From Neptunicoccus cionae (lineage in GTDB: Bacteria > Pseudomonadota > Alphaproteobacteria > Rhodobacterales > Rhodobacteraceae), in assembly GCF_002860325.1 (NCBI RefSeq), contig NZ_PKOJ01000002.1, positions 372,001 through 436,000 on the forward strand: a stretch of DNA of 64,000 bases, in the 5' to 3' direction. Of this stretch, positions 49,776 through 58,760 are shown one piece after another. The notes under the pieces were generated by a model. The model was not told the origin of the DNA and did not search any database. It saw nothing but the letters and a program-made list of their open reading frames with translations. The number at the start of each line of letters is the position of its first letter. Within the stretch, counting starts at the first letter, position 1. The position numbers and the translations under genes were made by a program.

Positions 49776-49862
49776 ATGAAAAAGAACAATCGCTGGATGA
49801 AATGGGTTCTTAAAGAATCAGCTGAAATGTCCAAAAAAGAAAAGCTGAAAGCAGCCAGCTAA
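49776..49862 (+). CDS. 28-codon mini-gene
   Basis: A basic peptide of 28 residues starting MKKNNRWMKWVLKESAEMSK and ending in KLKAAS. It is preceded by a TTGGAG ribosome binding site 8 bp before the ATG, and a strong intrinsic terminator follows within about 60 bp. The charge pattern (Lys at both ends, Trp-Met-Lys-Trp near the start) suggests an amphipathic helix. Conservation across relatives would settle whether it is a gene. No known function. Confidence 0.6.
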   Translation: MKKNNRWMKWVLKESAEMSKKEKLKAAS

Positions 49863-49923
49863 ACGCGGGTAAACCGCCGGAGAATTCCCTCAGGACGACG
49901 GTGCACGTCCCCCCTGAAAGTAA

Positions 49924-49952
49924 CCCCTGCCCTAGTGGCGGGGGCTTTTTTA
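49924..49952 (+). terminator. intrinsic terminator after the 28-codon mini-gene
   Basis: 8-bp stem CCCCTGCC/GGCGGGGG (one G-U pair) with loop CTAGT, followed by CTTTTTT. It lies 62 bp after the stop of the mini-gene. Confidence 0.85.
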
Positions 49953-49984
49953 TTTGAAATGTCGGATTTCTGAAAACCGGTGCT

Positions 49985-50482
49985 TCAATCGTCAACCGAG
50001 CGGGCTTCCAGAATGCTGAACGGCACCCCCGGTTCGTCTTTTGCACCACGGATCACCAGCGAGGTTTTTACACTCGCCACGTTTTCAGCGGCGGTCAGAT
50101 GGTTCGTCAGAAAGGTCTGGAACGTCGTCAGGTCCGGTGCCACGCATTTCAGGATGAAATCGGTTTCCCCGTTCAGCATGTGACACTCTCGCACCAGTGG
50201 CCATTCGCGGCACTGGGCTTCAAATGCGCTCAGGTCCACTTCCGCTTGGGAATGCAGCCCAACCATAGCGAAGACCTTGACTTCGAACCCTAATACCCGC
50301 TCGTCCACCTCGGCGTGATAGCCGCGTATGAAGCCGCTTTCTTCCAGTGTGCGAACACGGCGCAGACAGGGTGGCGCGGAAATACCGACCCGTTTGGCCA
50401 GTTCCACATTTGTCATGCGTCCGTCATTCTGCAACTCGGCCAGAATTTTGCGATCAATGGGATCAAGTTTGATTGTAGGCAT
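49985..50482 (-). CDS. Lrp/AsnC-family transcriptional regulator
   Basis: 165-residue regulator. The N-terminal winged helix reads LDPIDRKILAELQNDGRMTNVELAKRVGISAPPCLRRVRTLEESGFIRGY; the C-terminal part is an AsnC ligand-binding (RAM) domain with MLNGETDFILKCVAPDL. It is divergent from trxB, with a repeat-containing 203-bp region that is likely its operator. Amino acids are the usual ligands. A role in trxB control is plausible from position. Confidence 0.93.
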   Translation of the reverse strand: MPTIKLDPIDRKILAELQNDGRMTNVELAKRVGISAPPCLRRVRTLEESGFIRGYHAEVDERVLGFEVKVFAMVGLHSQAEVDLSAFEAQCREWPLVRECHMLNGETDFILKCVAPDLTTFQTFLTNHLTAAENVASVKTSLVIRGAKDEPGVPFSILEARSVDD

Positions 50483-50527
50483 AATATCTCCACAGCCGTC
50501 GCGGCAAATTACGCAGAACGCATCTGC

Positions 50528-50563
50528 TGCGCAATAATATTTCGCAGCTGCGCAATATTATTT
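50528..50563. promoter_or_regulatory. candidate Lrp operator upstream of lrp and trxB
   Basis: Two direct repeats of CTGCGCAATA (50528 and 50548) separated by 20 bp, each followed by AT-rich sequence (ATAT, TTAT) that is also an inverted partner of the other. Repeats on the same face of the helix just upstream of the lrp start are typical of Lrp/AsnC autoregulation. Confidence 0.5.
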
Positions 50564-50685
50564 CCGTGGCCGCCACCTACCCCAGTCTTCAGGTAATCGC
50601 AACAGCGTGACAATCCCCTGCTTTCCCTTCGCCCCCTGCGTCCTTATATAAGGCAAAACCCAAAAGACCGACCGGAGATTCCCCC

Positions 50686-51627
50686 ATGTCAGAGACCCGC
50701 CACACCCGCCTGTTGATCATCGGCTCCGGCCCTGCCGGCTATACCGCCGGCGTATATGGTGCCCGCGCTATGGTCGAGCCCCTGTTGGTACAAGGTATTG
50801 AGCCGGGCGGACAGCTCACCACCACCACCGAAGTGGAAAACTGGCCCGGCGATACCGAAGTTCAGGGCCCCGATCTGATGATCCGTATGGAAGCCCACGC
50901 CAAAGCCATGGGCTGTGAAATCGTAGGCGACATCATCACCGATCTTGACCTGTCCAACCGCCCTTTCACAGCGAAAGGTGACAGCGGTACAACCTATACA
51001 GCAGATGCAGTTATTCTCGCCACTGGCGCACGTGCAAAATGGCTCGGCCTGCCAACAGAGGAAAAATTCAAGGGCTTTGGCGTCTCGGCCTGTGCCACCT
51101 GTGACGGCTTCTTTTACCGCGGACAGGAAATCGTGGTGATCGGTGGCGGCAACACGGCTGTTGAAGAAGCCCTGTTCCTGACAAACTTTGCCAGCAAGGT
51201 TACCCTGATCCACCGCCGCGATGAACTGCGGGCAGAGAAAATCCTGATCGACCGTCTGGAAAAGAACCCCAAGATCGAACCCCTCTGGTTCCACGAGTTG
51301 GAAGAAGTTATCGGCACCGAAGATCCCCTTGGCGTAGAAGGCGTGAAGGTCAAACACACAAAAACCGGTGAGATTACCGAGATCCCTTGTAAAGGTGTCT
51401 TTGTCGCCATCGGTCACGCCCCAGCCAGCGAGCTGGTTGTAGATCAGTTGGAAACCCATATGGGCGGCTATGTGAAAACCAAGCCGGACAGCACTGCGAC
51501 ATCCATTCCCGGCGTGTTCGCGGCAGGCGATCTGACCGACCACCAGTACCGTCAGGCTGTGACCAGCGCAGGAATGGGCTGTATGGCAGCACTTGAGGCG
51601 GAACGTTTTCTGGCAGAAAACGAGTAA
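50686..51627 (+). CDS. trxB: thioredoxin-disulfide reductase
   Basis: 313-residue flavoprotein that transfers electrons from NADPH to thioredoxin. FAD-binding [20 protein letters not shown] at the N-terminus, redox-active disulfide Cys-Ala-Thr-Cys in [17 protein letters not shown]-binding [20 protein letters not shown], and the C-terminal FAD motif [31 protein letters not shown]. It is divergent from the Lrp-family gene and ends with a terminator. Confidence 0.97.
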   Translation: MSETRHTRLLIIGSGPAGYTAGVYGARAMVEPLLVQGIEPGGQLTTTTEVENWPGDTEVQGPDLMIRMEAHAKAMGCEIVGDIITDLDLSNRPFTAKGDSGTTYTADAVILATGARAKWLGLPTEEKFKGFGVSACATCDGFFYRGQEIVVIGGGNTAVEEALFLTNFASKVTLIHRRDELRAEKILIDRLEKNPKIEPLWFHELEEVIGTEDPLGVEGVKVKHTKTGEITEIPCKGVFVAIGHAPASELVVDQLETHMGGYVKTKPDSTATSIPGVFAAGDLTDHQYRQAVTSAGMGCMAALEAERFLAENE

Positions 51628-51652
51628 AGCCGCTTTAAACCTGAGAACGATA

Positions 51653-51683
51653 AGCCCTGACGCACACCGTCAGGGCTTTTTTA
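51653..51683 (+). terminator. intrinsic terminator of trxB
   Basis: Perfect 10-bp stem AGCCCTGACG/CGTCAGGGCT with loop CACAC, followed by TTTTTTATTT. Confidence 0.93.
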
Positions 51684-51818
51684 TTTCATCCGTTTTCCCT
51701 GTGGCACCTGAGTCACATTTCGCTTTATCCACCCGAACTCGCAAAAAACACTTTGTCTATAACGCCATTTATGCGATGCGTTCACGCGTGAACATACTTT
51801 GATTCGCAGGAACGGAAA

Positions 51819-53888
51819 TTGCAAAGCGCAAAACCCAATCACGATGAAGAAGATCAGCTCTTCCGGCTTTTACGCCAGATTGATCGTTCTTCCGACGCCT
51901 CGCAGCGCGCACTTGCCGCTGGGATCGGGGTGTCTTTGGGGCGCCTGAATGCACTGTTGAAATCCGCAACCGAAGCCCAGCTGGTCAGGATCAGCGACCG
52001 CAACGGACCGGACAAGCGCCAGCGGTTCACCTACACGCTTACCTCAAGGGGTGAGGCGGAGAAAATCCGGCTCACTGACAGATTTCTGGCACGTAAATTC
52101 GCGGAATATGACGCGCTGCATGCCGAATTGACCGGAACCACCTCTAATCTGGTTCCACTTAAACACAGGACTATAATGATGGAAAACAATCTCGCCCCTA
52201 TTTCGGAGCTTTACGTCTCTCACGACAGTGCCGAAAAGATGAAATTCGAAGCGGCGCAACTGCCGTCTTGGGATCTGACAGCCCGTCAGGTTTGCGATCT
52301 GGAACTGCTGATGAACGGCGGCTTCAACCCGCTTAAGGGCTTCCTGTCGCAAGAAGATTACGAGGGCGTTGTTGAAAACATGCGTCTGGCAGACGGATCT
52401 CTCTGGCCAATGCCAATCACGCTCGACGTTCCAAAATCCTTTGCTGAATCCGTTGAAATCGGTCAGGATATTGCGCTGCGCGACCCTGAAGGCGTTATTC
52501 TCGCGGTGATGTCTGTGACAGACAACTGGGCACCAGACAAAGCGCGCGAAGCTGAAAAAGTCTTCGGTGCGGACGATCTGGCCCACCCTGCCGTAAACTA
52601 CCTGCACAACACTGCCGGTGAATTCTACCTTGGCGGCCCGATCATCGGCATCCAGCAACCGATGCACTACGACTTCCGCGCCCGTCGCAACACCCCGAAC
52701 GAATTGCGCGCCTATTTCCGCAAAATGGGCTGGCGCAAAGTGGTTGCGTTCCAGACACGTAACCCGCTGCACCGCGCCCATCAGGAACTGACCTTCCGCG
52801 CCGCAAAAGAGGCACAGGCCAACCTGCTGATCCATCCTGTTGTCGGCCTGACAAAGCCGGGCGACATCGATCACTTCACCCGCGTGCGCTGCTACGAGGC
52901 TGTTCTGGATCAATACCCCGCATCGACAACCTCCATGTCGCTGCTGAACCTTGCCATGCGCATGGCCGGCCCGCGTGAGGCTGTCTGGCACGGTCTGATC
53001 CGCAAAAACCACGGCTGCACCCACTTCATCGTTGGCCGCGACCACGCAGGCCCGGGCAACAACAGCCAGGGCGAGGATTTCTACGGTCCTTACGATGCGC
53101 AGGAACTCTTCCGCACCCATGAAGAAGAAATGGGCATCAAAATGGTCGATTTCAAACACATGGTTTACGTGCAGGACCGCGCACAATACGAACCTGCGGA
53201 TGAAATCGAAGATAAGGATGACGTGACCATCCTGAACATCTCCGGCACAGAATTGCGCCGCCGTCTGTCCGAAGGTCTGGAAATCCCTGAATGGTTCTCC
53301 TTCCCTGCTGTTGTGACAGAACTGCGCCGCACCCGTCCACCACGGGCGAAACAGGGCTTTACCGTGTTCTTCACCGGTTTCTCCGGTTCCGGCAAATCCA
53401 CAATCGCCAACGCTCTGATGGTGAAACTGATGGAAATGGGCGGTCGTCCGACAACCCTGCTGGATGGTGATCTGGTTCGTAAAAACCTGTCTTCGGAACT
53501 CGGCTTTTCTAAAGAGCACCGCGATCTGAACATCCGTCGCATCGGCTACGTGGCCTCCGAGATCACCAAAAACGGTGGTATCGCGATCTGTGCGCCCATC
53601 GCGCCTTATGCGACCACCCGCCGTGCGGTTCGCGAGGAAATCGAACAGTTCGGTGCCTTTATTGAAGTCCATGTTGCAACCTCTATCGAGGAATGCGAAC
53701 GCCGTGACCGCAAGGGCCTGTACAAACTAGCGCGCGAAGGCAAAATCAAGGAATTCACAGGGATTTCAGATCCTTATGACGTTCCGGAAAACCCTGAGCT
53801 GCGGATCGAAACAGAGAACACAGATGTGGACAACTGCGCCCATCAGGTTCTGCTGAAGCTGGAAAGCATGGGGCTGATCGCCGCCTGA
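51819..53888 (+). CDS. EPS-associated MarR-type winged helix fused to sulfate adenylyltransferase/APS kinase
   Basis: A single open frame of 689 codons. Residues about 8-112 match an EPS-associated MarR-type winged helix (EEDQLFRLLRQIDRSSDASQRALAAGIGVSLGRLNALLKS...RLTDRFLARKFAEYDALHAEL). Residues 120-689 are a complete bifunctional sulfate-activating enzyme: sulfate adenylyltransferase with RNPLHRAHQEL and GRDHAGPGNNSQGEDFYGPYDAQEL, then APS kinase with P-loop FTGFSGSGKSTIA. The start is TTG at 51819 with AGGAACGGA upstream. An internal start at 52176/52179 has its own AGGA, so two products are possible: the fusion and a free Sat/APS kinase. The enzyme makes PAPS for sulfation or assimilation. 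No stop codon separates the two parts. Confidence 0.85.
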   Translation: MQSAKPNHDEEDQLFRLLRQIDRSSDASQRALAAGIGVSLGRLNALLKSATEAQLVRISDRNGPDKRQRFTYTLTSRGEAEKIRLTDRFLARKFAEYDALHAELTGTTSNLVPLKHRTIMMENNLAPISELYVSHDSAEKMKFEAAQLPSWDLTARQVCDLELLMNGGFNPLKGFLSQEDYEGVVENMRLADGSLWPMPITLDVPKSFAESVEIGQDIALRDPEGVILAVMSVTDNWAPDKAREAEKVFGADDLAHPAVNYLHNTAGEFYLGGPIIGIQQPMHYDFRARRNTPNELRAYFRKMGWRKVVAFQTRNPLHRAHQELTFRAAKEAQANLLIHPVVGLTKPGDIDHFTRVRCYEAVLDQYPASTTSMSLLNLAMRMAGPREAVWHGLIRKNHGCTHFIVGRDHAGPGNNSQGEDFYGPYDAQELFRTHEEEMGIKMVDFKHMVYVQDRAQYEPADEIEDKDDVTILNISGTELRRRLSEGLEIPEWFSFPAVVTELRRTRPPRAKQGFTVFFTGFSGSGKSTIANALMVKLMEMGGRPTTLLDGDLVRKNLSSELGFSKEHRDLNIRRIGYVASEITKNGGIAICAPIAPYATTRRAVREEIEQFGAFIEVHVATSIEECERRDRKGLYKLAREGKIKEFTGISDPYDVPENPELRIETENTDVDNCAHQVLLKLESMGLIAA
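52167..52181 (+). promoter_or_regulatory. internal ribosome binding site and ATG-ATG start of Sat/APS kinase
   Basis: AGGA (52167-52170) lies 5 bp before ATG 52176 and 8 bp before ATG 52179, in frame with the upstream winged helix. MMENNLAPISELYVS is the expected beginning of a free Sat enzyme. It suggests translation restart inside the fused frame. Confidence 0.6.
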
Positions 53889-53910
53889 TCCAAAGATCAA
53901 AAATTCGAAA

Positions 53911-53938
53911 AACCCGGCCACTGAGCCGGGTTTTTTGT
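53911..53938 (+). terminator. intrinsic terminator of the Sat/APS kinase gene
   Basis: Perfect 8-bp stem AACCCGGC/GCCGGGTT with loop CACTGA, then TTTTGTCT, 22 bp after the stop codon. Confidence 0.93.
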
Positions 53939-54068
53939 CTCTGCAAATTGCCTGAAAATTCCTTAAAGCCTGACCGATTTATTCAAAGTTTCGACACAAT
54001 CCACCCGTAACTTTACCTAAAGTCAGGGGCATGTAGCGCCCTTTGTTATGAATATCGGAGTTAAGAGT

Positions 54069-54383
54069 ATGCCAGTTCCATCCGGCCTGACCAAAGCCCC
54101 TGCGGCCGGTCAAGCCAAAAGCCGTCCTGCATTCCCCCCGGTGCGCAAGGAATTTCCAGCACCAAAGCAAAAAAACAAATCAAACATCGGATGGAGAGAG
54201 CGCCTTATCCGTTTCAAGGCTGGTTTCCACCAGCTTTTAACAGGCATTCCAAAACCGGCCCCCCTCCACCCTAACAGCGCCAAAGCAAGTGAAGGCCGGT
54301 CCGAAAGCCAGTATTTCGGAAAGCCAGCCAACCGGTTTCAGGCCAGACCGGTAGAGGCGCGTGCATCAAACAGAACAAAATGA
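54069..54383 (+). CDS. small basic hypothetical protein
   Basis: 104 residues from ATG 54069 (MPVPSGLTKAPAAGQ), chosen because CGGAG lies 12 bp upstream and a clear terminator follows. The composition is Lys/Arg/Pro/Ala-rich with a central tryptophan-containing segment (NIGWRERLIRFKAGFHQLL), the only part likely to fold; both ends look disordered. Not recognised as a family. An alternative start is ATG 54048. A protein or nucleic acid binding role could be imagined but is unsupported. Confidence 0.6.
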   Translation: MPVPSGLTKAPAAGQAKSRPAFPPVRKEFPAPKQKNKSNIGWRERLIRFKAGFHQLLTGIPKPAPLHPNSAKASEGRSESQYFGKPANRFQARPVEARASNRTK

Positions 54384-54384
54384 C

Positions 54385-54416
54385 CAAAGCGGGCCGGCAC
54401 CCGCTTTGATCTTTCT
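54385..54416 (+). terminator. intrinsic terminator after the 104-residue protein gene
   Basis: Perfect 9-bp stem CAAAGCGGG/CCCGCTTTG with a 6-nt loop, followed by ATCTTTCT. Confidence 0.8.
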
Positions 54417-54443
54417 GCTTAACGGTTTCGAAAACACTTCACC

Positions 54444-54671
54444 TTAGTGAACACTTACGGGTTCAAACTCGTTGGTACGGGCCAGTGCGAAGGCGATGTC
54501 ACGATCTTTGGCCAGCGCCAAACGTTCCCCGTTTTCAGAGTGAATGGCATAGATATGCTCATCCCCGTTCAACTGCCGCCGCAGATCTTCGGGCAGATCC
54601 GAAAACTCTACCGGCCGCACATAAACCGTGCGGGCATCGAATTTGAATGGGAAATTAAATTTAACGTCCAT
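54444..54671 (-). CDS. DUF1150 family protein
   Basis: 75-residue protein of the DUF1150 family (VYVRPVEFSDLPEDLRRQL, then HIYAIHSENGERLALAKDRDIAFALARTNEFEPVSVH). The middle part looks like a short beta-strand and helix unit. It is 11 bp downstream of the Hsp20 gene in the same direction, so it is probably co-transcribed from the heat-shock promoter. Function unknown, possibly related to stress. Confidence 0.93.
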   Translation of the reverse strand: MDVKFNFPFKFDARTVYVRPVEFSDLPEDLRRQLNGDEHIYAIHSENGERLALAKDRDIAFALARTNEFEPVSVH

Positions 54672-54682
54672 GATCGTGCCTC

Positions 54683-55096
54683 CTACTTGTTATTGATTTC
54701 GATGGTTTGAACCACCGTTTCGGGAACCGAACGGCGCAAATCCACATGCAACAGCCCGTTCTCCATCGACGCGCCAGCGACTTCTACGCCTTCTGCCAGC
54801 ACAAAGGAGCGCTGGAACTGGCGCGCCGCGATTCCGCGGTGCAGGAACACGCGTCCCTCACTGTCATCCACCTGACGCCCGCGAATAACCAATTGCGCGT
54901 TTTCCAGAGTGATCGCCAGATCCTCTTCACGAAAACCGGCAACGGCCAAAGTGATGCGATAGGAATCATCCGCACTTTGTTCAATATTATAAGGGGGATA
55001 GCCTTCGTTGCCCGATTTCGCGGTGCGCTCGACCAAGCGGTCGAGTTGTTCGAACCCGAGCAAAAACGGATGCGAGGCAAAAGAGATCTTTGTCAT
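54683..55096 (-). CDS. ibpA: Hsp20-family small heat-shock protein
   Basis: 137-residue small heat-shock protein with an alpha-crystallin domain (about residues 33-125): YPPYNIEQSADDSYRITLAVAGFREEDLAITLENAQLVIRGRQ...RVFLHRGIAARQFQRSFVLAEGVEV and a C-terminal IxI-like TIEINNK. It binds unfolded proteins without ATP. Transcribed from a strong RpoH-type promoter just upstream, and followed by DUF1150. Confidence 0.95.
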   Translation of the reverse strand: MTKISFASHPFLLGFEQLDRLVERTAKSGNEGYPPYNIEQSADDSYRITLAVAGFREEDLAITLENAQLVIRGRQVDDSEGRVFLHRGIAARQFQRSFVLAEGVEVAGASMENGLLHVDLRRSVPETVVQTIEINNK

Positions 55097-55159
55097 ACAG
55101 TAAGCCCTTTACGGTTAAGCGACTTTTTCAGAGCCCCAAAAGCGGCGACCCTTAAAGGA

Positions 55160-55188
55160 ATATGGGGTGGCCCCGCCGGATTCTCAAG
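55160..55188 (-). promoter_or_regulatory. RpoH (sigma-32) promoter of ibpA
   Basis: On the minus strand CTTGAG (55188-55183) and CCCCATAT (55167-55160) separated by 15 bp match the heat-shock consensus CTTGAA-N13-15-CCCCATNT. It lies about 60 bp before the ibpA start codon. Confidence 0.85.
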
Positions 55189-55268
55189 AACTTATTGAAA
55201 CGATTGGTTGTTAAGCCCTTTCAGATCACGTTAAGATGAATGCTCGGGACATAAATTTCAGGACTTCT

Positions 55269-55487
55269 ATGACAGCTTCACCGCAGATGGATCGCACAGA
55301 GGTGCTTCGCGTCAAACTGGAAACCCGACGGCAGGAACACAGGGATCTGGACGAAGCCATCCACGCATTGCACGACAATGGCCACGCGGACGCCCTTACA
55401 CTACAGCGGCTGAAGCGCCAGAAACTGGCGCTCAAGGACGAAATCCGGCGTCTGGAAGATGAAATTACCCCTGACATTATTGCCTAA
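55269..55487 (+). CDS. DUF465/YdcH family protein
   Basis: 72 residues from ATG 55269, which has AGGA 6 bp upstream; the earlier ATG 55236 has none. A helical coiled-coil sequence MDRTEVLRVKLETRRQEHRDLDEAIHALHDNGHADALTLQRLKRQKLALKDEIRRLEDE is typical of YdcH/DUF465. It precedes purE by 54 bp on the same strand. Function unknown. Confidence 0.88.
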   Translation: MTASPQMDRTEVLRVKLETRRQEHRDLDEAIHALHDNGHADALTLQRLKRQKLALKDEIRRLEDEITPDIIA

Positions 55488-55541
55488 ACCAACATTTTAC
55501 CTATAGTGCGGCCTTCATTACCAAACAGGCGGAATTACCGG

Positions 55542-56030
55542 ATGACACAGGTTAAAGTCGGGATCATCATGGGCAGCCAGTCGGACTGGCCCACAATGAA
55601 ACATGCAGCCGATATACTGGATGAATTAGGCGTTTCTTACGAAAGTAAAATCGTTTCGGCCCATCGAACCCCCGACCGTCTGTGGACCTATGGAAAAACC
55701 GCGGCAGATCGGGGTCTGCAAGTCATTATTGCCGGCGCTGGTGGTGCCGCCCATTTGCCGGGAATGGTTTCTTCCAAAACCCGCGTTCCAGTGCTGGGTG
55801 TACCCGTTCAAACCAAAGCGCTGTCAGGTGTAGACAGCCTGTATTCCATCGTTCAGATGCCCAAAGGCTTTCCGGTTGGGACAATGGCAATCGGCCCTGC
55901 GGGGGCTGCGAATGCCGGTCTTATGGCGGCGGCAATACTGGCCAATTCCGACGCTGATCTGGCACAGAAACTTGACGACTGGCGTGCAGCACTCAGCGCC
56001 TCTATTCCGGAAGAACCCGTAGATGACTAA
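55542..56030 (+). CDS. purE: N5-carboxyaminoimidazole ribonucleotide mutase
   Basis: 162-residue class I PurE, which moves the carboxylate of N5-CAIR to give CAIR in purine synthesis. ATG 55542 ([17 protein letters not shown]) is chosen by family start and spacing. [29 protein letters not shown] with the catalytic His, and [16 protein letters not shown] are present, with [19 protein letters not shown] at the end. Its last 8 bp overlap purK. Confidence 0.95.
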   Translation: MTQVKVGIIMGSQSDWPTMKHAADILDELGVSYESKIVSAHRTPDRLWTYGKTAADRGLQVIIAGAGGAAHLPGMVSSKTRVPVLGVPVQTKALSGVDSLYSIVQMPKGFPVGTMAIGPAGAANAGLMAAAILANSDADLAQKLDDWRAALSASIPEEPVDD

Positions 56031-57096
56031 TCCCCTGCAAACCGGCGCGACAATCGGCATTCTGGGCGGCGGACAATTGGGGCGTATGCTCTCGGTTGCG
56101 GCCTCCCGTCTGGGCTTCAAAACCCACATCTTTGAACCGGGTGCCAATCCTCCCGCCGGACAGGTTGCAGATCGCGTGACCACCGCCCCCTACGAAGATG
56201 CAGAGTCCCTGCGCAGCTTTGCGCAATCGGTCGATGTCATAACTTACGAGTTCGAGAACATCCCTGCCGAGGCACTGGATATTCTGGAAACAATTCGCCC
56301 CGTCCTGCCGAACCGACGCGCACTAGCCACCTCCCAAGACCGGATTGTGGAAAAGGACTTTCTAACCTCTCTGGGCCTGAAATGCGCGCCTTATGCAAAT
56401 GTGGAGACTGCCGAAGACCTGAAAGCCGCGGTGGAAAAAATCGGTGTGCCATCAATCCTGAAAACCCGCCGCTTCGGATATGACGGAAAGGGACAGGTGC
56501 GGTTAAAAGAAAGCACAAATCCAACATCTGCATGGCAGGAACTGGGTGAAACACCCTCAGTTCTTGAAGGTTTTGTTGATTTCAGCCATGAAGTGTCGGT
56601 CATTGGGGCACGGGCCCAAGATGGCGCGGTGACCTGTTTCGATCCCGGCGAAAACGTCCACCGCGACGGCATACTGCACACAACCACCCTGCCCGCCAAA
56701 CTGAACCGTAGCCAGCACACGGATGCGATTATCCTGACGGGACAAATCCTCAACGCGCTGGACTATGTGGGGGTTATGGGCGTGGAACTGTTTGTGACAC
56801 CTGCAGGATTGATCGTGAACGAGATCGCCCCGCGGGTGCACAACTCCGGCCACTGGACCCAGAACGGTTGTGTCATCGACCAGTTCGAGCAACATATCCG
56901 CGCTGTTGCAGGCTGGCCTTTGGGTGATGGCAAGCGGCACTCCAATGTGGTGATGACAAACCTGATCGGCGACGAGGTGAACGACGTGACGACCCTGTCA
57001 CAGGATTCCAGCGTCGGTCTGCATCTTTACGGTAAGGCCGAAGCCAAGCCGGGCCGCAAAATGGGGCATGTGAATAAAATTACTGGTCCCGCTTGA
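56023..57096 (+). CDS. purK: N5-carboxyaminoimidazole ribonucleotide synthase
   Basis: 357-residue ATP-grasp enzyme that makes N5-CAIR from AIR, bicarbonate and ATP; it acts just before PurE. Start [26 protein letters not shown]-grasp stretch [19 protein letters not shown], and [36 protein letters not shown] near the C-terminus. The start overlaps purE by 8 bp. Its 3' end overlaps the next, convergent gene by 17 bp. Confidence 0.95.
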   Translation: MTNPLQTGATIGILGGGQLGRMLSVAASRLGFKTHIFEPGANPPAGQVADRVTTAPYEDAESLRSFAQSVDVITYEFENIPAEALDILETIRPVLPNRRALATSQDRIVEKDFLTSLGLKCAPYANVETAEDLKAAVEKIGVPSILKTRRFGYDGKGQVRLKESTNPTSAWQELGETPSVLEGFVDFSHEVSVIGARAQDGAVTCFDPGENVHRDGILHTTTLPAKLNRSQHTDAIILTGQILNALDYVGVMGVELFVTPAGLIVNEIAPRVHNSGHWTQNGCVIDQFEQHIRAVAGWPLGDGKRHSNVVMTNLIGDEVNDVTTLSQDSSVGLHLYGKAEAKPGRKMGHVNKITGPA

Positions 57097-57796
57097 ACGC
57101 GCCGTACTTCAGGAAATACTCAACCTGTTCATAAACCTTCGGGTTGTTCATCATGAATGTGTGGGTCACGTGCAGGACAATGTGATCCGCCATTCCCTCT
57201 ACTTTGGTGCTTTCCACGCTGACCTTGCCGTCATTCGGCCCGTCAATCAGGGACGAAAGCAGCGGATTCATCGTTTGGTCGCCGGCAATAATTCCCACCG
57301 GAAAACGGACAGGACCGAGCTTTACCGGAAGGCTGTCCGGCCCCGTGCCAAGCTGTAGTCCCGCGACACCGTTCCAGAATTCAAACCCCGGCACGTCATT
57401 CATCTGGTCCACGACCTCGGTGCCCTTGTTGGGCGGTGCCAGCATAACCGTGCGGCCCAGACGGGCCGGAGGTTGGGACACATGCCCCATGTAATACCGC
57501 AAGAGAATTCCGCCCATGGAATGGGTTACAAAATGCACTTTCTGCGCAGCGCGACATTTGTGCAACGCTTCGGGAATGGCGCTGCTGGCCAATTCCTCTA
57601 TCGTGGCATCCTTGCTGGGATAATCGAGGTTAACAACTTCATACCCAGCCCGCTTTAACCGCCATTCCATCAGCAACATAGACGTCGCACTTCGCGCCAG
57701 CCCGTGCAACAGGATCACACATTCGCCAGCACGCGCGGCAGGGGCAATGAATGTGGCCATTCCGATAATCCAGACAGTGAACAAGAGCGCTCTCAT
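57080..57796 (-). CDS. exported lipase/PGAP1-like alpha/beta hydrolase
   Basis: 238 residues with a signal peptide ([25 protein letters not shown]). The mature part is a short lipase-like alpha/beta hydrolase: [15 protein letters not shown] (oxyanion region), nucleophile Ser in [18 protein letters not shown], and a His near the end ([16 protein letters not shown]). The DUF676/PGAP1-type core lacks a cap. Probably periplasmic. Substrate unknown. It is convergent with and overlaps purK by 17 bp. Confidence 0.88.
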   Translation of the reverse strand: MRALLFTVWIIGMATFIAPAARAGECVILLHGLARSATSMLLMEWRLKRAGYEVVNLDYPSKDATIEELASSAIPEALHKCRAAQKVHFVTHSMGGILLRYYMGHVSQPPARLGRTVMLAPPNKGTEVVDQMNDVPGFEFWNGVAGLQLGTGPDSLPVKLGPVRFPVGIIAGDQTMNPLLSSLIDGPNDGKVSVESTKVEGMADHIVLHVTHTFMMNNPKVYEQVEYFLKYGAFKRDQ

Positions 57797-57845
57797 GGGT
57801 TAGCATAAACGGAGCGATAGCGGATTTGTCAAGAATCCGGCGTAT

Positions 57846-58685
57846 TTACCGGCGGTTTACTGCAAGAACAGAGACACCAATACCTCCAAGCACCAGCGCG
57901 GAGGAAATGACGAATTCCAGAGTGAATGGCTCCCCTAGCAGCACCGCACCGCCCAGAGCCGCAATCACCGGGACACTCAGTTGCGCCACCGCTGCTGTTG
58001 CCGTGGCCAGTAGAGGCAGCACCCGATACCAGAGAGCATAGCCAAGTGCCGAAGTTACAGCCCCCGACAGAACGGCGAGCAAAACACCGGAATAGGTAAA
58101 GTGTAGCGCGGGCACCAGCAAAAGCGCCGCAAAGGCGAAGGGCAAGGCCAGAACAAAATTCGCCGCAGTCGCGCCCAGAGGATCAGACGTTTTCTGTCCG
58201 ATCAGAGAATAGATTCCCCAACCTACAGCAGCGATCCCCATCAGGCCCGCGCTGACCATATCAGGCGCGCCGGCAGAAGGCGCCAGCAAATAGGCCAGCC
58301 CGCCAAAGGCAATGCCGGCCCCAAGCCATTGAAATGGCACAGGCGCCCTGCCCGACAGGACCGCGCCAGCAAACATTGTAATCTGCACACCGCCAAACAG
58401 GATCAGCGCCCCCGTCCCTGCATCAAGAGCAACATAAGCAAAAGAAAACCCGAGCATATAGGCCGCCAGCCCGATCACGGCCCAAGGCTTCGCAGGCGCA
58501 AGAAATCCCCCGAGCCGTCCCTGCCGCAAAGCCACTAACAAAGTCAGAACCGCTGCCCCGCTGCCAACACGCACCAGCGCGAAACCGGCCGGATCAATCA
58601 GGCCGCCCGCCAGCCCCATCCGGTTCAGAACCGAATTGGCGGCAAATGCAATCATGGTGAGGACGGTAAGGAGGAACAAGTGCAT
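57846..58685 (-). CDS. EamA/DMT-superfamily transporter
   Basis: 279 residues from ATG 58685 (MHLFLLTVLTMIAFAANSVLNRMGLAGG). About ten membrane helices in two EamA repeats; the first repeat has LIDPAGFALVRVGSGAAVLTLL and the second TSALGYALWYRVLPLLATATAAVAQLSVPVIAALGGAVLLGEPFTLEF. It lacks the specific signatures of amino acid exporters, so the substrate is unknown. It stands on its own between two genes of the same direction. Confidence 0.9.
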   Translation of the reverse strand: MHLFLLTVLTMIAFAANSVLNRMGLAGGLIDPAGFALVRVGSGAAVLTLLVALRQGRLGGFLAPAKPWAVIGLAAYMLGFSFAYVALDAGTGALILFGGVQITMFAGAVLSGRAPVPFQWLGAGIAFGGLAYLLAPSAGAPDMVSAGLMGIAAVGWGIYSLIGQKTSDPLGATAANFVLALPFAFAALLLVPALHFTYSGVLLAVLSGAVTSALGYALWYRVLPLLATATAAVAQLSVPVIAALGGAVLLGEPFTLEFVISSALVLGGIGVSVLAVNRR

Positions 58686-58760
58686 GGGTGGTTTGAACCA
58701 GTCGTCAGCCCCCGGCGCAATCGCTAACTGTAGCAATGACGAAAACGTCAGCGCACCGGC

